Assembly (NCBI GenBank): GCA_031258475.1
Contig: JAIRMS010000023.1
Span: 1-13,714 of the forward strand
Reading direction: 5' to 3'
Length of the DNA: 13,714 nt
Origin: Holosporaceae bacterium
GTDB taxonomy: Bacteria; Pseudomonadota; Alphaproteobacteria; UBA3830
The position numbers and the translations under genes are program-made. Every line of letters starts with the position of its first letter. Positions within the stretch are counted from its first letter, which is position 1. The notes beneath the pieces were generated by a model. That model worked only from the letters and a program-made list of their open reading frames with translations. It did no database searches and was not told the origin of the DNA. Below are positions 1 to 7,482 of this stretch, in pieces.

Positions 1-227
1 TGTAGGCACCTTTGGCGTATCTTTCTCGAGTATTGTTCATGCCTCAGCTTACAACTACTAGAATGCTAAAGCAATTCACGCTAAAGCGTAAGGTTTATAC
101 CCGGCCCCATGGAAATAAATCCATCCCTCCACAATATGAGACCATACAAGCAATCCAGAAAATAAAAATCGCATTTTCAACGTGTGATTCGTGTATAATT
201 TGGCACTTACGCCAAAAACTCCGTACT

Positions 228-881
228 TCAATCGGCTACATGAGGCAGCTCCATGTTTTTTAGATTTTTGATGGGAGCGAAAGTTTTTCGATGATACGAT
301 GTCGCTCCGTGTTCCAGAATCGCCCGCATATGCTGGGCGGATCCGTACCCAACGTTTGTTTCCCATCTGTAGTCTGGATATTCCAACGCTAATTTCCGCA
401 TGAAATTGTCTCGATATTCTTTGATTACTATGGAAGCCAACGAAATGGATAGAACTTTATCGTCGCCTTTTACGAAGGCTCGCACGTTTGTATTTGGTAT
501 TGCTGGAGCTTTGTTGCCGTCTATCAGCACATATTCCACAGAAATACCAAGGCGGTCGTAGGATCGTTTCATTGCGAGCAGGGTCGCTTTTAATATGTTA
601 AGATCATCGATTTCCTCCGCCGTTGCGGAAGCGGTGGCGAATCGTATTGTTTCCTTCGGTTGAGATTTTATCCAGTCCACAACTTTTTTTCTCTGCGGTG
701 CTGTCATTTTTTTAGAATCACGAACTTCCAAACCGCTTTCCTCTAATTTGGAAACCAATTCGGAGTTTAGCCACACCGACGCGGCCATCACCGGTCCGGC
801 AAGGGATCCGCGTCCGACTTCGTCCACTCCCACGCTTTTTTCCAACGGAATGTTGTTTTCTTCGTACCAATCTAAATTCAT
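228..881 (-). CDS. rnhB: Ribonuclease HII
   Basis: Endonuclease that cuts the RNA strand of RNA-DNA hybrids and nicks at single ribonucleotides left in DNA; cytoplasmic. With the ATG at 881 the protein has 217 residues, normal for the family. The hallmark GVDEVGRG lies at residues 18-25. The four acidic metal ligands of the family appear to be D20, E21, D121 (in LIDGNK) and D140 (in KGD). The DSKK motif is at 55-58 and the C-terminal GYGS..HM..I..HG..SYHR block at 178-198, so the enzyme looks complete and active. A TTG at 902 would add seven residues; I prefer the ATG because a GGA lies about 8 nt upstream of it and the core begins soon after. It is the last gene of the trmN6-trxB-rnhB operon, about 30 bp after trxB. 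Identity is secure; only the start is open. Confidence 0.96.
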   Translation of the reverse strand: MNLDWYEENNIPLEKSVGVDEVGRGSLAGPVMAASVWLNSELVSKLEESGLEVRDSKKMTAPQRKKVVDWIKSQPKETIRFATASATAEEIDDLNILKATLLAMKRSYDRLGISVEYVLIDGNKAPAIPNTNVRAFVKGDDKVLSISLASIVIKEYRDNFMRKLALEYPDYRWETNVGYGSAQHMRAILEHGATSYHRKTFAPIKNLKNMELPHVAD

Positions 882-911
882 GGACAGATTCCAGCCGGCC
901 AAAATCAGCGC

Positions 912-1838
912 CTAGCGGTTGGCGGACAGAAATTTGTCCGCATCGAGGGCCGCCATGCATCCTTGTCCGGCAGAAACCACTGCCTGATGATAATTGGGAT
1001 TGCAAACATCTCCCGCAGCGAAAACTCCGGGAACCGACGTGTGAGTGCTCGTCTTGTCCACAACGATATAGCCGTTTTCATCAATTTCCAATTGTCCGCT
1101 CTTAAAGAGGGAGGTCTCCGGTTTATGACCTATGGCCACAAAAACGCCGTCAATTGGTTTTTTAATCTCAAAGTTGCTTTTTGTATTGACCAACTGCAGG
1201 TTTGTAACCTTGTTGCCGTCGCCGAGTATATCGACCACCTTCGTGTTCCACATCACTTCAATTTTTGGATTTTCGAATAATCGGCTTTGCATAATCCTTT
1301 CGGCGCGAAGTTTGTCTCTTCGATGAACCAAAGTAACGGTTTTTGCGAAGTTCGTTAAAAAGATCGCCTCTTCAACGGCCACGTTTCCGCCACCTATTAC
1401 AGCAACGTCTTTATCTCGAAAAAAGAATCCGTCGCAGACGGCACAGGCGGAAACTCCCGATCCGCGGTATTTTTTCTCGCCGGGAAGATCGAGCCATTTT
1501 GCATTGGCCCCCGTCGCAACAATTAGGATCTTGCTTTCATATGAAACTCCCGATTCTCCAAGGGAAATAAACCGCCTTTGAGAAAAATCAACTGAAACGA
1601 TGGAGTCGGTTATTATTTCCACCTGCATTCTTTCTGCCTGTCGTCTCATTTGATCCATTAGCACTGAGCCGGATATCGGATCGACAAAGCCTGGATAATT
1701 TTCCACATAGGAGGTAATCGTAAGTTGGCCTCCATATTTTGGTCCGGCAATTATTTTAACAGATCTGCCGGTTCTCGCGGCGTAGATTGCCGCAGTGCAC
1801 CCGGCCGGCCCGCTGCCGATTATTAGAACGTCTATCAT
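912..1838 (-). CDS. trxB: Thioredoxin-disulfide reductase
   Basis: Flavoenzyme that passes electrons from NADPH through FAD and a redox disulfide to thioredoxin in the cytoplasm. Its 308 residues match the low-molecular-weight bacterial type. The FAD-binding GSGPAG is at residues 8-13. The redox-active CAVC is at 132-135. The NADPH-binding GGGNVA is at 149-154, the 2'-phosphate-binding HRRDKLRAE at 172-180, and the C-terminal FAD motif reads GVFAAGDV. All catalytic elements are intact. The start is well fixed: the ATG sits 3 nt after the stop of the upstream methyltransferase gene, and its Shine-Dalgarno AAGGA, 7 nt before the ATG, lies inside the last codons of that gene. Translational coupling is therefore likely. 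It is the middle gene of a three-gene operon. Confidence 0.97.
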   Translation of the reverse strand: MIDVLIIGSGPAGCTAAIYAARTGRSVKIIAGPKYGGQLTITSYVENYPGFVDPISGSVLMDQMRRQAERMQVEIITDSIVSVDFSQRRFISLGESGVSYESKILIVATGANAKWLDLPGEKKYRGSGVSACAVCDGFFFRDKDVAVIGGGNVAVEEAIFLTNFAKTVTLVHRRDKLRAERIMQSRLFENPKIEVMWNTKVVDILGDGNKVTNLQLVNTKSNFEIKKPIDGVFVAIGHKPETSLFKSGQLEIDENGYIVVDKTSTHTSVPGVFAAGDVCNPNYHQAVVSAGQGCMAALDADKFLSANR

Positions 1839-1841
1839 TGT

Positions 1842-2540
1842 TTATCCTTCCAATATTTTGCACACTACATCAGAATAACTGCAGTTATCGTTATGAACAA
1901 CAATCCCAGGTAATATTTTTGTTTCAGATCTGCAGGATTTTTTGGCACATACTACGACACGACTCGCTTCACAATTGTTTTTCGGGAAAATCGGAGTAAT
2001 TTGAACTGCTCCTGCGAGATTTTTCAAAATGCGCAGGATATCCCCCAGGCGAGACGCCCTGTGAATTATCGAAAAAATGCCGCCATTTTTTAATCTTTTG
2101 AAACAAAATGCAATCCAGTCGACAAGATCAATGGTTTCAAAATTGGCCAATTCTTTGGATCTAGAAATTCTCGCCGATTTTTTTTCAAAAAAAGGAGGAT
2201 TTGTCGCGATCTGATCGAATAATCTGTGCTCCAATGCCGAACTTTCTATTCCTAGATTTATGATTTCTATTTTCAGCGAATTCGCCTCCGAATTTCGTTG
2301 GCAGATTTCGCACATTTTTTCATCAATGTCCACGGCAGTTACCTCTGACAGTGTCTCTTTCATCTTTAAAATCAAAGAGATAGTTCCCACTCCGCATCCC
2401 ACATCCAAAATCTTTTGACCCGGCTGTGGATTTATAAAACTCGCTAGAATAATTGGATCTATGGCCACCCTATAGCCATCTTTTGGCTGAAAAAGCTTTA
2501 TCTTGCCGCCTAAAATTCTGTCCTCAGTAAACTCAACCAT
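1842..2540 (-). CDS. SAM-dependent methyltransferase, tRNA1(Val) A37 N6-methyltransferase-like
   Basis: Class I Rossmann-fold methyltransferase of the TrmN6/YfiC type; that family methylates N6 of A37 in tRNA-Val. With the start at 2540 it has 232 residues. It opens with TEDRILGGKIKLFQPK..GYR.AIDP, the usual N-terminus of alphaproteobacterial members. SAM motif I, DVGCGVGTISL, is at 46-56, and the N6-adenine methyltransferase signature NPPF is at 114-117. The frame stays open upstream to an ATG at 2621. However, a good promoter (TTGACA, 17 bp, TACATT at 2574-2602) lies between the two ATGs, and the homology-like region begins just after 2540, so the short form is chosen. It is the first gene of the operon with trxB and rnhB and diverges from gyrB. 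The substrate is inferred from the family; another small RNA or a protein target cannot be excluded. Confidence 0.85.
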   Translation of the reverse strand: MVEFTEDRILGGKIKLFQPKDGYRVAIDPIILASFINPQPGQKILDVGCGVGTISLILKMKETLSEVTAVDIDEKMCEICQRNSEANSLKIEIINLGIESSALEHRLFDQIATNPPFFEKKSARISRSKELANFETIDLVDWIAFCFKRLKNGGIFSIIHRASRLGDILRILKNLAGAVQITPIFPKNNCEASRVVVCAKKSCRSETKILPGIVVHNDNCSYSDVVCKILEG

Positions 2541-2573
2541 GCGCTCTAAATGTGTATTACTCAATTGATTTCT

Positions 2574-2602
2574 AATGTATTTAGTTAAAACGAAAATGTC
2601 AA
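2574..2602 (-). promoter_or_regulatory. Sigma70-type promoter of the trmN6-like/trxB/rnhB operon
   Basis: Read on the minus strand: a perfect -35 TTGACA (2597-2602), a 17-bp spacer, then a -10 TACATT (2574-2579, 4 of 6 consensus bases). Transcription should begin near 2567, giving a leader of about 27 nt before the ATG at 2540. This placement excludes the upstream ATG at 2621 as the start for this transcript. Confidence 0.6.
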
Positions 2603-2654
2603 AACTCGTTTTTGAAATCACTCCAATATGACGTAATCCTTTCTCGCAGTCTTC

Positions 2655-2683
2655 TTTTATTCCGGTCTCGATGGTGATACACT
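2655..2683 (+). promoter_or_regulatory. gyrB: Possible extended -10 promoter of gyrB
   Basis: An extended -10, TGATACACT (TG at 2675-2676, hexamer 2678-2683), lies about 34 bp before the gyrB ATG. The -35 at the 17-bp position is poor (TTTTAT, 2655-2660), but extended -10 promoters tolerate this. The leader would be about 27 nt. Weak evidence, given mainly because nothing better lies in the 176-bp divergent gap. Confidence 0.3.
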
Positions 2684-2716
2684 AGGAATATATTTGTTAA
2701 ACGCGCTGGATTTTTT

Positions 2717-5092
2717 ATGGTAAATCAAGAAGAAGATTATAATGCCGAGTCCATTAAGGTGCTCAGGGGGTTGGACGCCGTTAAGAAGCGTCCCGGAATG
2801 TACATCGGAGATACGGACGACGGCACCGGTCTGCATCATATGGTGTTCGAGGTTGTGGATAATTCGATCGACGAAGCTTTGGCCGGTTATTGTAAATCGA
2901 TCGAAGTAACAATCCACAGAGACGGTTCCGTATCCGTTCTGGATGACGGACGGGGCATACCAACGGACCTTCATTCGGAGGAAGGAGTGTCCGCCGCCGA
3001 GGTAATCATGACGCATCTGCACGCCGGCGGAAAATTCGATCAAAATTCCTATAAAATCTCCGGAGGATTGCATGGCGTTGGAGTTTCGGTTGTCAACGCT
3101 CTTTCGGATCGATTGGATCTGACGATCTGGCGCGGCGGCAAGGAATATTTCATGAGGTTCCGCGACGGAGTTGCGAGTGCGCCGCTCAGCGTTGTCGGAG
3201 ATGGCGGAACCAAAACTGGAACGATGGTAAAATTTTGGCCGTCATCCATCATTTTTAAAACGACGGAATTCGTTTTTTCGACTCTGGAACATCGCATGCG
3301 GGAGCTGGCTTTTCTAAATTCCGGCGTTCACATAATATTGAAAGACGAGCGAACCGACGGAGATCCGCGCGTCGTTGATTTTCACTACGAGGGCGGTTTA
3401 AAGGAATTCATTAGGCATTTGGATCGCAGCAAAAATCCGCTCATAGATGCTCCGATCTATATCTGTGCCGTAAAAGACGAAATAACCACGGAGGTCGTCC
3501 TCGAATGGACAGATAGTTATCACGAGACCATGCTGTGCTATACCAATAACATCCCGCAGGCGGACGGCGGTACTCACTTGGCCGGGTTTAGAAACGCTCT
3601 GACAAGAACCGTCAACGCCTATCTTGCGGAAAACATGAAAAAAGAGAAGGTCGCTCCCACGGGAGACGACGCCCGCGAGGGACTGACCTGTATTTTGTCG
3701 GTTAAAGTTCCGAATCCAAAATTTTCGTCGCAAACCAAAGATAAGCTGGTGTCTTCTGAAGTGCGAGGAGTCGTGGAAAGTGTGGTAAACGCCGCGCTTG
3801 CCACCTGGTTTGAAGAAAAACCCTCTGAAGCCAAAAACGTCATGGGGAAAATTATTGAAGCGGCCACGGCGAGGGAGGCGGCGAGAAAAGCGAGGGAGTT
3901 GACCCGTCGTAGAAATTCTCTGGAGATCTCATCTTTGCCCGGAAAACTTGCCGATTGTCAGGAGAAAGACCCAGCTCTTAGCGAAGTCTTCATCGTCGAG
4001 GGAGATAGCGCCGGTGGCACGGCAAAACAGGGGCGCGATCGTCGTACCCAGGCGATATTGCCGCTGCGTGGGAAAATTCTAAACGTGGAGAGAGCACGTT
4101 TTGATAGAATTCTTTCTTCCGCGGAAATTGGAACTCTAATTTCGGCTCTAGGCACTGGCATCGGAGAGGATTTTAACGTAGAAAAAACCAGGTATCATAA
4201 AATTATCATCATGACCGACGCGGACGTGGACGGCAGTCACATACGAACGCTTTTGCTGACGTTTTTTTTCAGGCAGATGAGGCCGCTCATCGAAAAGGGA
4301 TACCTCTACATTGCTCGACCTCCGTTGTATAAAGTGAAGCGCGGAACTTCCCAGGTTTATATAAGGGATGAACAGGCGCTGGAGGATTATCTCCTGGATT
4401 CTATCGTTCCCATATCGTCGCTGAAACTGGCGAACGGAGAAGTTGTCGCTTCCAACGATATTCGTGATTTTATTCTGAAATCAGAAAAGATCAAAAATGC
4501 CGTCGCGCATATAAACAATAAGATAAACAACGCTTTTCTGTTGGAAAGTTTGCTACTGCTTGGATTTATGCGGAATCACGATTTGTCCGACAGCACCATA
4601 TGCAATCATCTGCAAAGAATAGAACATGGAGAGTGGAGCATCGATAGAGACGAGAACTCCTATACGTTTAGTAAAACGCTGAGAAATGTCACTGAAAAAT
4701 TCGAAGTGTCAAAAACGATTTTCGAGTCGCACGAGGTGCGGAATTTGTCGGCGGAGCTGGAAGTTTTCTCTTCTTTTTTGCAGGGAAACGCCGAACTGAA
4801 AGTGAAAGATACAGTAACCATCGTAAAATCTCCGATAGATCTTTTCGATAAATTTATGACGAACGCGAGGAAAGGCATTACCATCAGTCGCTATAAAGGT
4901 CTCGGAGAGATGGACGCCGAGCAGCTCTGGGAGACGACGATAGATCCAAACGCTCGAGTATTAATGCAGGTAAAATTCTCGCATCTGGAAGAAATGGACG
5001 AAATTTTTTCAACTTTGATGGGAGAGGTCGTCGAACCGCGTCGAGATTTCATACAAGAAAATGCGTTGAACGTCGTTAATTTGGATGCCTAA
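2717..5092 (+). CDS. gyrB: DNA gyrase subunit B
   Basis: ATPase subunit of DNA gyrase, which with GyrA introduces negative supercoils. It has 791 residues, close to the 804 of the E. coli protein. The GHKL ATPase domain is complete: catalytic Glu E45 in FEVVDN, DDGRGIP at 76-82, and the ATP lid GGLHGVGVSVV at 116-126. The transducer follows (TGDDAREGL, FSSQTKDKLVSSEV). The TOPRIM domain has catalytic E428 in VEGDSAGG and the metal-binding D501/D503/D505 in DADVDGSH. The C-terminal block is YKGLGEMDAEQLWETT. KGKILNVE-type and QAILPL motifs and an insert of about 150 residues after TOPRIM fit GyrB rather than ParE. The ATG at 2717 has a GGA 6 nt upstream across a run of T. The stop overlaps the start of the downstream PBP gene (TAATG). 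It stands apart from dnaA, dnaN and recF, at least within this window. Confidence 0.97.
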   Translation: MVNQEEDYNAESIKVLRGLDAVKKRPGMYIGDTDDGTGLHHMVFEVVDNSIDEALAGYCKSIEVTIHRDGSVSVLDDGRGIPTDLHSEEGVSAAEVIMTHLHAGGKFDQNSYKISGGLHGVGVSVVNALSDRLDLTIWRGGKEYFMRFRDGVASAPLSVVGDGGTKTGTMVKFWPSSIIFKTTEFVFSTLEHRMRELAFLNSGVHIILKDERTDGDPRVVDFHYEGGLKEFIRHLDRSKNPLIDAPIYICAVKDEITTEVVLEWTDSYHETMLCYTNNIPQADGGTHLAGFRNALTRTVNAYLAENMKKEKVAPTGDDAREGLTCILSVKVPNPKFSSQTKDKLVSSEVRGVVESVVNAALATWFEEKPSEAKNVMGKIIEAATAREAARKARELTRRRNSLEISSLPGKLADCQEKDPALSEVFIVEGDSAGGTAKQGRDRRTQAILPLRGKILNVERARFDRILSSAEIGTLISALGTGIGEDFNVEKTRYHKIIIMTDADVDGSHIRTLLLTFFFRQMRPLIEKGYLYIARPPLYKVKRGTSQVYIRDEQALEDYLLDSIVPISSLKLANGEVVASNDIRDFILKSEKIKNAVAHINNKINNAFLLESLLLLGFMRNHDLSDSTICNHLQRIEHGEWSIDRDENSYTFSKTLRNVTEKFEVSKTIFESHEVRNLSAELEVFSSFLQGNAELKVKDTVTIVKSPIDLFDKFMTNARKGITISRYKGLGEMDAEQLWETTIDPNARVLMQVKFSHLEEMDEIFSTLMGEVVEPRRDFIQENALNVVNLDA

Positions 5093-6993
5093 TGTCTCGC
5101 AAAAAAAGGAAATTGTTCTCCGCAGGCCGGGGGGAGTTTTATAGTTTTATTATTTCGTCCGCAATATTTTCCTCGGTAATTGGTTTCTTCGTTTTTCTAT
5201 TTTTTATACACGATATGCCCGATCTTGATAATTTGGAGACCAAGGGACGGCGAGCAAGCATAATTTTCGAATCCTACGACGGAAAAACGATAGCCGTCTA
5301 CGGAGATTTGTTCCGAAATGTGGTAAAAATCGATGGTTTGCCGAAATATGTCGCAGACTCCATCATAGCGATTGAGGACAGAAGATTCTACAGACACTGT
5401 GGCGTCGATCTTCTGGGAATCACCCGCGCCATGTGGACGAACATTCTGAATCGAAGAATTGTTCAAGGGGGATCGACGCTTACGCAGCAATTGGCGAAAA
5501 ATCTTTTCCTGTCGCAGAGTAGGTCCATAAAACGCAAGGTACAGGAATTTATTCTGGCCCTGTGGCTGGAGAAAAAATTCACGAAAAAACAAATACTCTC
5601 CATCTACGTTAATCGGGTATATTTCGGAGGAGGCGCCTATGGAATAGACGCGGCCGCCTACAGATTTTTCGGGAAAAAAGCTTCTCAAATAACGCTATAT
5701 GAAGCAGCAAAACTGGCCAGTGTTCTGAAATCTCCAGCCACATATTCGCCGTTTTACAATATAGATAAATCCGACCAGAGAACTAATCTGGTACTATCCT
5801 GCATGGTGGAAGCCGGATATATTTCCGAAAATGAAATGAAGGAAGCTCTGCTCGAGAAAGAAAGACTCAGCAGGCCCTCCATTCCAATGGATGAAAATCG
5901 ATATTTTACCGACTGGGCGTTGGAGCAGGTGCAAGAATTGGTCGGCATCGACGATGAGGATCTGGTCGTCAGAACTACCCTGGATTCTAAACTGCAAAAA
6001 AATGCGACCTATATAGTGAGAAATGTTCTAAATGAGTATGGTTTTAAAAACGGCGCTAGCCAAATGGCAATGGTGGCCCTTGATAAAACCGGTGCGGTTC
6101 GCGTAATGGTGGGTGGGCACACCTACGGTACGAGCCAATACAATCGAGCTCTTGCACTGCGGTCTTTCGGATCCGCATTTAAATATTTCGTATTTTTGAC
6201 GGCGCTTGAGCGTGGTTTTGATATCCATGATCACCTGAGCGACTCGCCCATTACCATCGGTAACTGGTCTCCCAAAAACTACCATTACAGGAGTGTCGGC
6301 AGCATTAGCATGCTGGATGCATTCGTGAAGTCTGTCAACACATGCACCGTAAGACTGGCCCAGAAAGTCGGAATGAACGCCATAGCGGATAAAGCTGAAC
6401 AACTGGGAATTACGAGCGAAATCGGACAGAATTTCGCTTCGGCGCTGGGGGCAAGCGCAGTCAATCTGTTGGAAATAACCGCCGCCTATGGAACAACCAT
6501 GATCGACGGCGTTAAAATGACGCCGTTCGGAATTATTAGCGTTGAAACTCAGCGCGGAAAAACTTTATACCGCGCCTATCGAAAACAAAACAAAAGAGTC
6601 GTTTCTCAGCAAAGTTGCGAAAAAATGAGAACAATGATGAAAGCCCTAATGGAACGCGGCACTGGAAAACGAGCGCAGCTTCCTATCGCTTGCTATGGAA
6701 AAACCGGAACCAGCAACGACAGCAGAGACGCAAGTTTTATAGGTTTTGCCTATCCACTGGTCGCCGGAGTATGGACCGGAAACGACGATAACACTCCAAT
6801 GAATCAAAAGGTCACCGGAGGAGTTCTTCCGGCCATCGCCTGGCGAAATTTTATGCTCACCGCATTTGGCTATGGAAAACCAGTGGCCGAAGTGAAAGTG
6901 CAGGAAAAAACTCCATCCGCTTCTCTCACTCGATCGCCCGACAGAGCGCCCGCCAAACGACGCGACATAAAATCCCTTGTTGATAATCTCTAA
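5092..6993 (+). CDS. Class A penicillin-binding protein (PBP1A family), bifunctional transglycosylase/transpeptidase
   Basis: Inner-membrane enzyme that polymerises lipid II into glycan strands and cross-links the peptides, with both domains outside the cytoplasm. It has 633 residues, somewhat short for the family. A basic N-terminus (MSRKKRK) is followed by one membrane segment at about 17-39. The GT51 domain has EDRRFYRHCGVD with catalytic E95, GGSTLTQQLAKN at 126-136, and RKVQEF with the second Glu E152. The transpeptidase domain has the nucleophile box S361-A-F-K364, S414-V-N and K537-T-G, so both activities look intact. Around the nucleophile the usual PGS.FKP reads FGSAFKYF, a mild deviation. 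The C-terminal 35 residues are basic and low in complexity. The start overlaps the gyrB stop by one base (TAATG), which implies translational coupling. No terminator fits before the converging tRNA-Leu 12 bp downstream. Confidence 0.94.
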   Translation: MSRKKRKLFSAGRGEFYSFIISSAIFSSVIGFFVFLFFIHDMPDLDNLETKGRRASIIFESYDGKTIAVYGDLFRNVVKIDGLPKYVADSIIAIEDRRFYRHCGVDLLGITRAMWTNILNRRIVQGGSTLTQQLAKNLFLSQSRSIKRKVQEFILALWLEKKFTKKQILSIYVNRVYFGGGAYGIDAAAYRFFGKKASQITLYEAAKLASVLKSPATYSPFYNIDKSDQRTNLVLSCMVEAGYISENEMKEALLEKERLSRPSIPMDENRYFTDWALEQVQELVGIDDEDLVVRTTLDSKLQKNATYIVRNVLNEYGFKNGASQMAMVALDKTGAVRVMVGGHTYGTSQYNRALALRSFGSAFKYFVFLTALERGFDIHDHLSDSPITIGNWSPKNYHYRSVGSISMLDAFVKSVNTCTVRLAQKVGMNAIADKAEQLGITSEIGQNFASALGASAVNLLEITAAYGTTMIDGVKMTPFGIISVETQRGKTLYRAYRKQNKRVVSQQSCEKMRTMMKALMERGTGKRAQLPIACYGKTGTSNDSRDASFIGFAYPLVAGVWTGNDDNTPMNQKVTGGVLPAIAWRNFMLTAFGYGKPVAEVKVQEKTPSASLTRSPDRAPAKRRDIKSLVDNL

Positions 6994-7005
6994 TGAGCTT
7001 TTGCC

Positions 7006-7091
7006 TGGTACCCGTGGAGGGACTTGAACCCCCAAGTCTTTGCAAACAACAGATTTTGAGTCTGCCGCGTCTACCATTCCGCCACACGGGC
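7006..7091 (-). tRNA. tRNA-Leu (anticodon CAA)
   Basis: An 86-nt type II tRNA on the minus strand, folded by hand. Acceptor GCCCGTG (from 7091) pairs with CACGGGT, with a G-U at the first pair, and is followed by discriminator A and an encoded CCA (ending 7006). The D arm contains GGTAGACG. The anticodon stem GCAGA/TCTGT closes the loop CTCAAAA, giving CAA, which decodes UUG. A long variable arm contains a GTTT/AGAC stem. The T stem GGGGG/CCCTC (one G-U) closes TTCAAGT. The long variable arm and the CAA anticodon support leucine. It points toward the PBP gene, whose stop is 12 bp beyond its 3' end. Confidence 0.95.
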
Positions 7092-7123
7092 ATGTCTAGG
7101 TTGGTCTACTATTTCCAGTCCGA

Positions 7124-7152
7124 ACTCTATCCAAATCATCCGAAAAAATCAA
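7124..7152 (-). promoter_or_regulatory. Candidate promoter of tRNA-Leu
   Basis: Minus-strand TTGATT (7147-7152), 17-bp spacer, TAGAGT (7124-7129); each hexamer matches 4 of 6 consensus bases. The -10 ends 32 bp before the mature tRNA 5' end, so a 5' leader of roughly 25 nt would be removed by RNase P. Position fits, strength is moderate. Confidence 0.35.
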
Positions 7153-7181
7153 GAAGCCGAGCAGAGCTGAATTATCCAATA

Positions 7182-7278
7182 TATAGCCAACTCGCTTGGC
7201 ATTTGCCGCATAAGAACGCTGAATATTCAGGCTTTGAATGCCTAAAAAAGCCGCAAAATATAAAGCGAGTTGACTATA
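7182..7278. repeat. MITE-like inverted repeat, about 97 bp
   Basis: Arms at 7182-7197 (TATAGCCAACTCGCTT) and 7263-7278 are reverse complements at 15 of 16 positions, separated by 65 bp. The interior contains a perfect 12-bp palindrome, CTGAATATTCAG, and a second copy of a GCCGC word on each side. No target-site duplication is evident. Such arms suggest a small non-autonomous mobile element or a folded RNA; no transposase is present in the window. Confidence 0.5.
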
Positions 7279-7346
7279 CATGAATAACTTTGAAAGTGCG
7301 CAGTCAGCATTTAGCTTGATCGCAGACGCGTAGCCGATGGGGGGAA

Positions 7347-7374
7347 TGGATTGCTTCGCACGCTCGCAATGACG
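7347..7374 (+). repeat. Short solo copy of the dispersed repeat
   Basis: A 28-bp unit beginning TGGATTGC and ending CGCAATGACG, 7 bp shorter in the middle than the 35-bp arms at 7390, 8960 and 9801. Same orientation as those arms, 15 bp before the first composite copy. Confidence 0.8.
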
Positions 7375-7389
7375 AGGGGGAAATATTAC

Positions 7390-7482
7390 TGGATTGCTTC
7401 GTTGCTTCGCTTCTCGCAATGACGCGTGGGAGACGGCTGTTCTCCCCCTTGTCATTGCGAACCCGCAGGACGCGGCAATCCA
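7390..7482 (+). repeat. Composite dispersed repeat, copy A
   Basis: A 35-bp left arm (7390-7424, TGGATTGC...CGCAATGACG), a 26-bp centre containing ACGGCTGTTC, and an inverted right arm (7451-7482, GTCATTGCGA...GGCAATCCA). The outer eight bases of the arms pair, and so do the inner GCAATGAC/GTCATTGC, so the whole can fold as a long imperfect hairpin. In this copy the centre has its own hairpin, GGGAGA/TCTCCC (7428-7446). The right arm overlaps the 3' end of the glycosyltransferase gene and supplies its stop codon. Confidence 0.85.

Larger units (their letters stand above)
7092..7451 (-). other. 360-bp intergenic stretch: tRNA promoter, inverted repeat and dispersed repeats, no supported gene
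   Basis: Between tRNA-Leu and the glycosyltransferase gene. From left to right it holds the tRNA promoter candidate (7124-7152), a MITE-like inverted repeat (7182-7278), a short solo copy of the dispersed repeat (7347-7374), and the left arm and centre of a composite repeat (7390 onward). A minus-strand frame is open from 7455 to 7096, but its first half is only translated repeat sequence and it has no convincing ribosome binding site. I do not call it a gene. Confidence 0.6.

Noticed and set aside
57..103. Two GCTAAAGC words close together near the left end
   Set aside because: Short and without a stable stem; could be chance.
199..216. Hairpin TTTGGC/GCCAAA downstream of rnhB as a terminator
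   Set aside because: The stem is only 6 bp and is followed by ATTATAC on the minus strand rather than a U-run, so it is not a convincing intrinsic terminator.
12..263. Plus-strand open frame of 83 codons at the left edge
   Set aside because: It starts with TTG, has no ribosome binding site and runs antisense into the 3' end of rnhB. No recognisable protein. I see no supported gene in 1-227.
2717..5092. parE (topoisomerase IV subunit B) instead of gyrB
   Set aside because: Length, the long post-TOPRIM insert and near line-by-line agreement with known GyrB motifs favour gyrase B.
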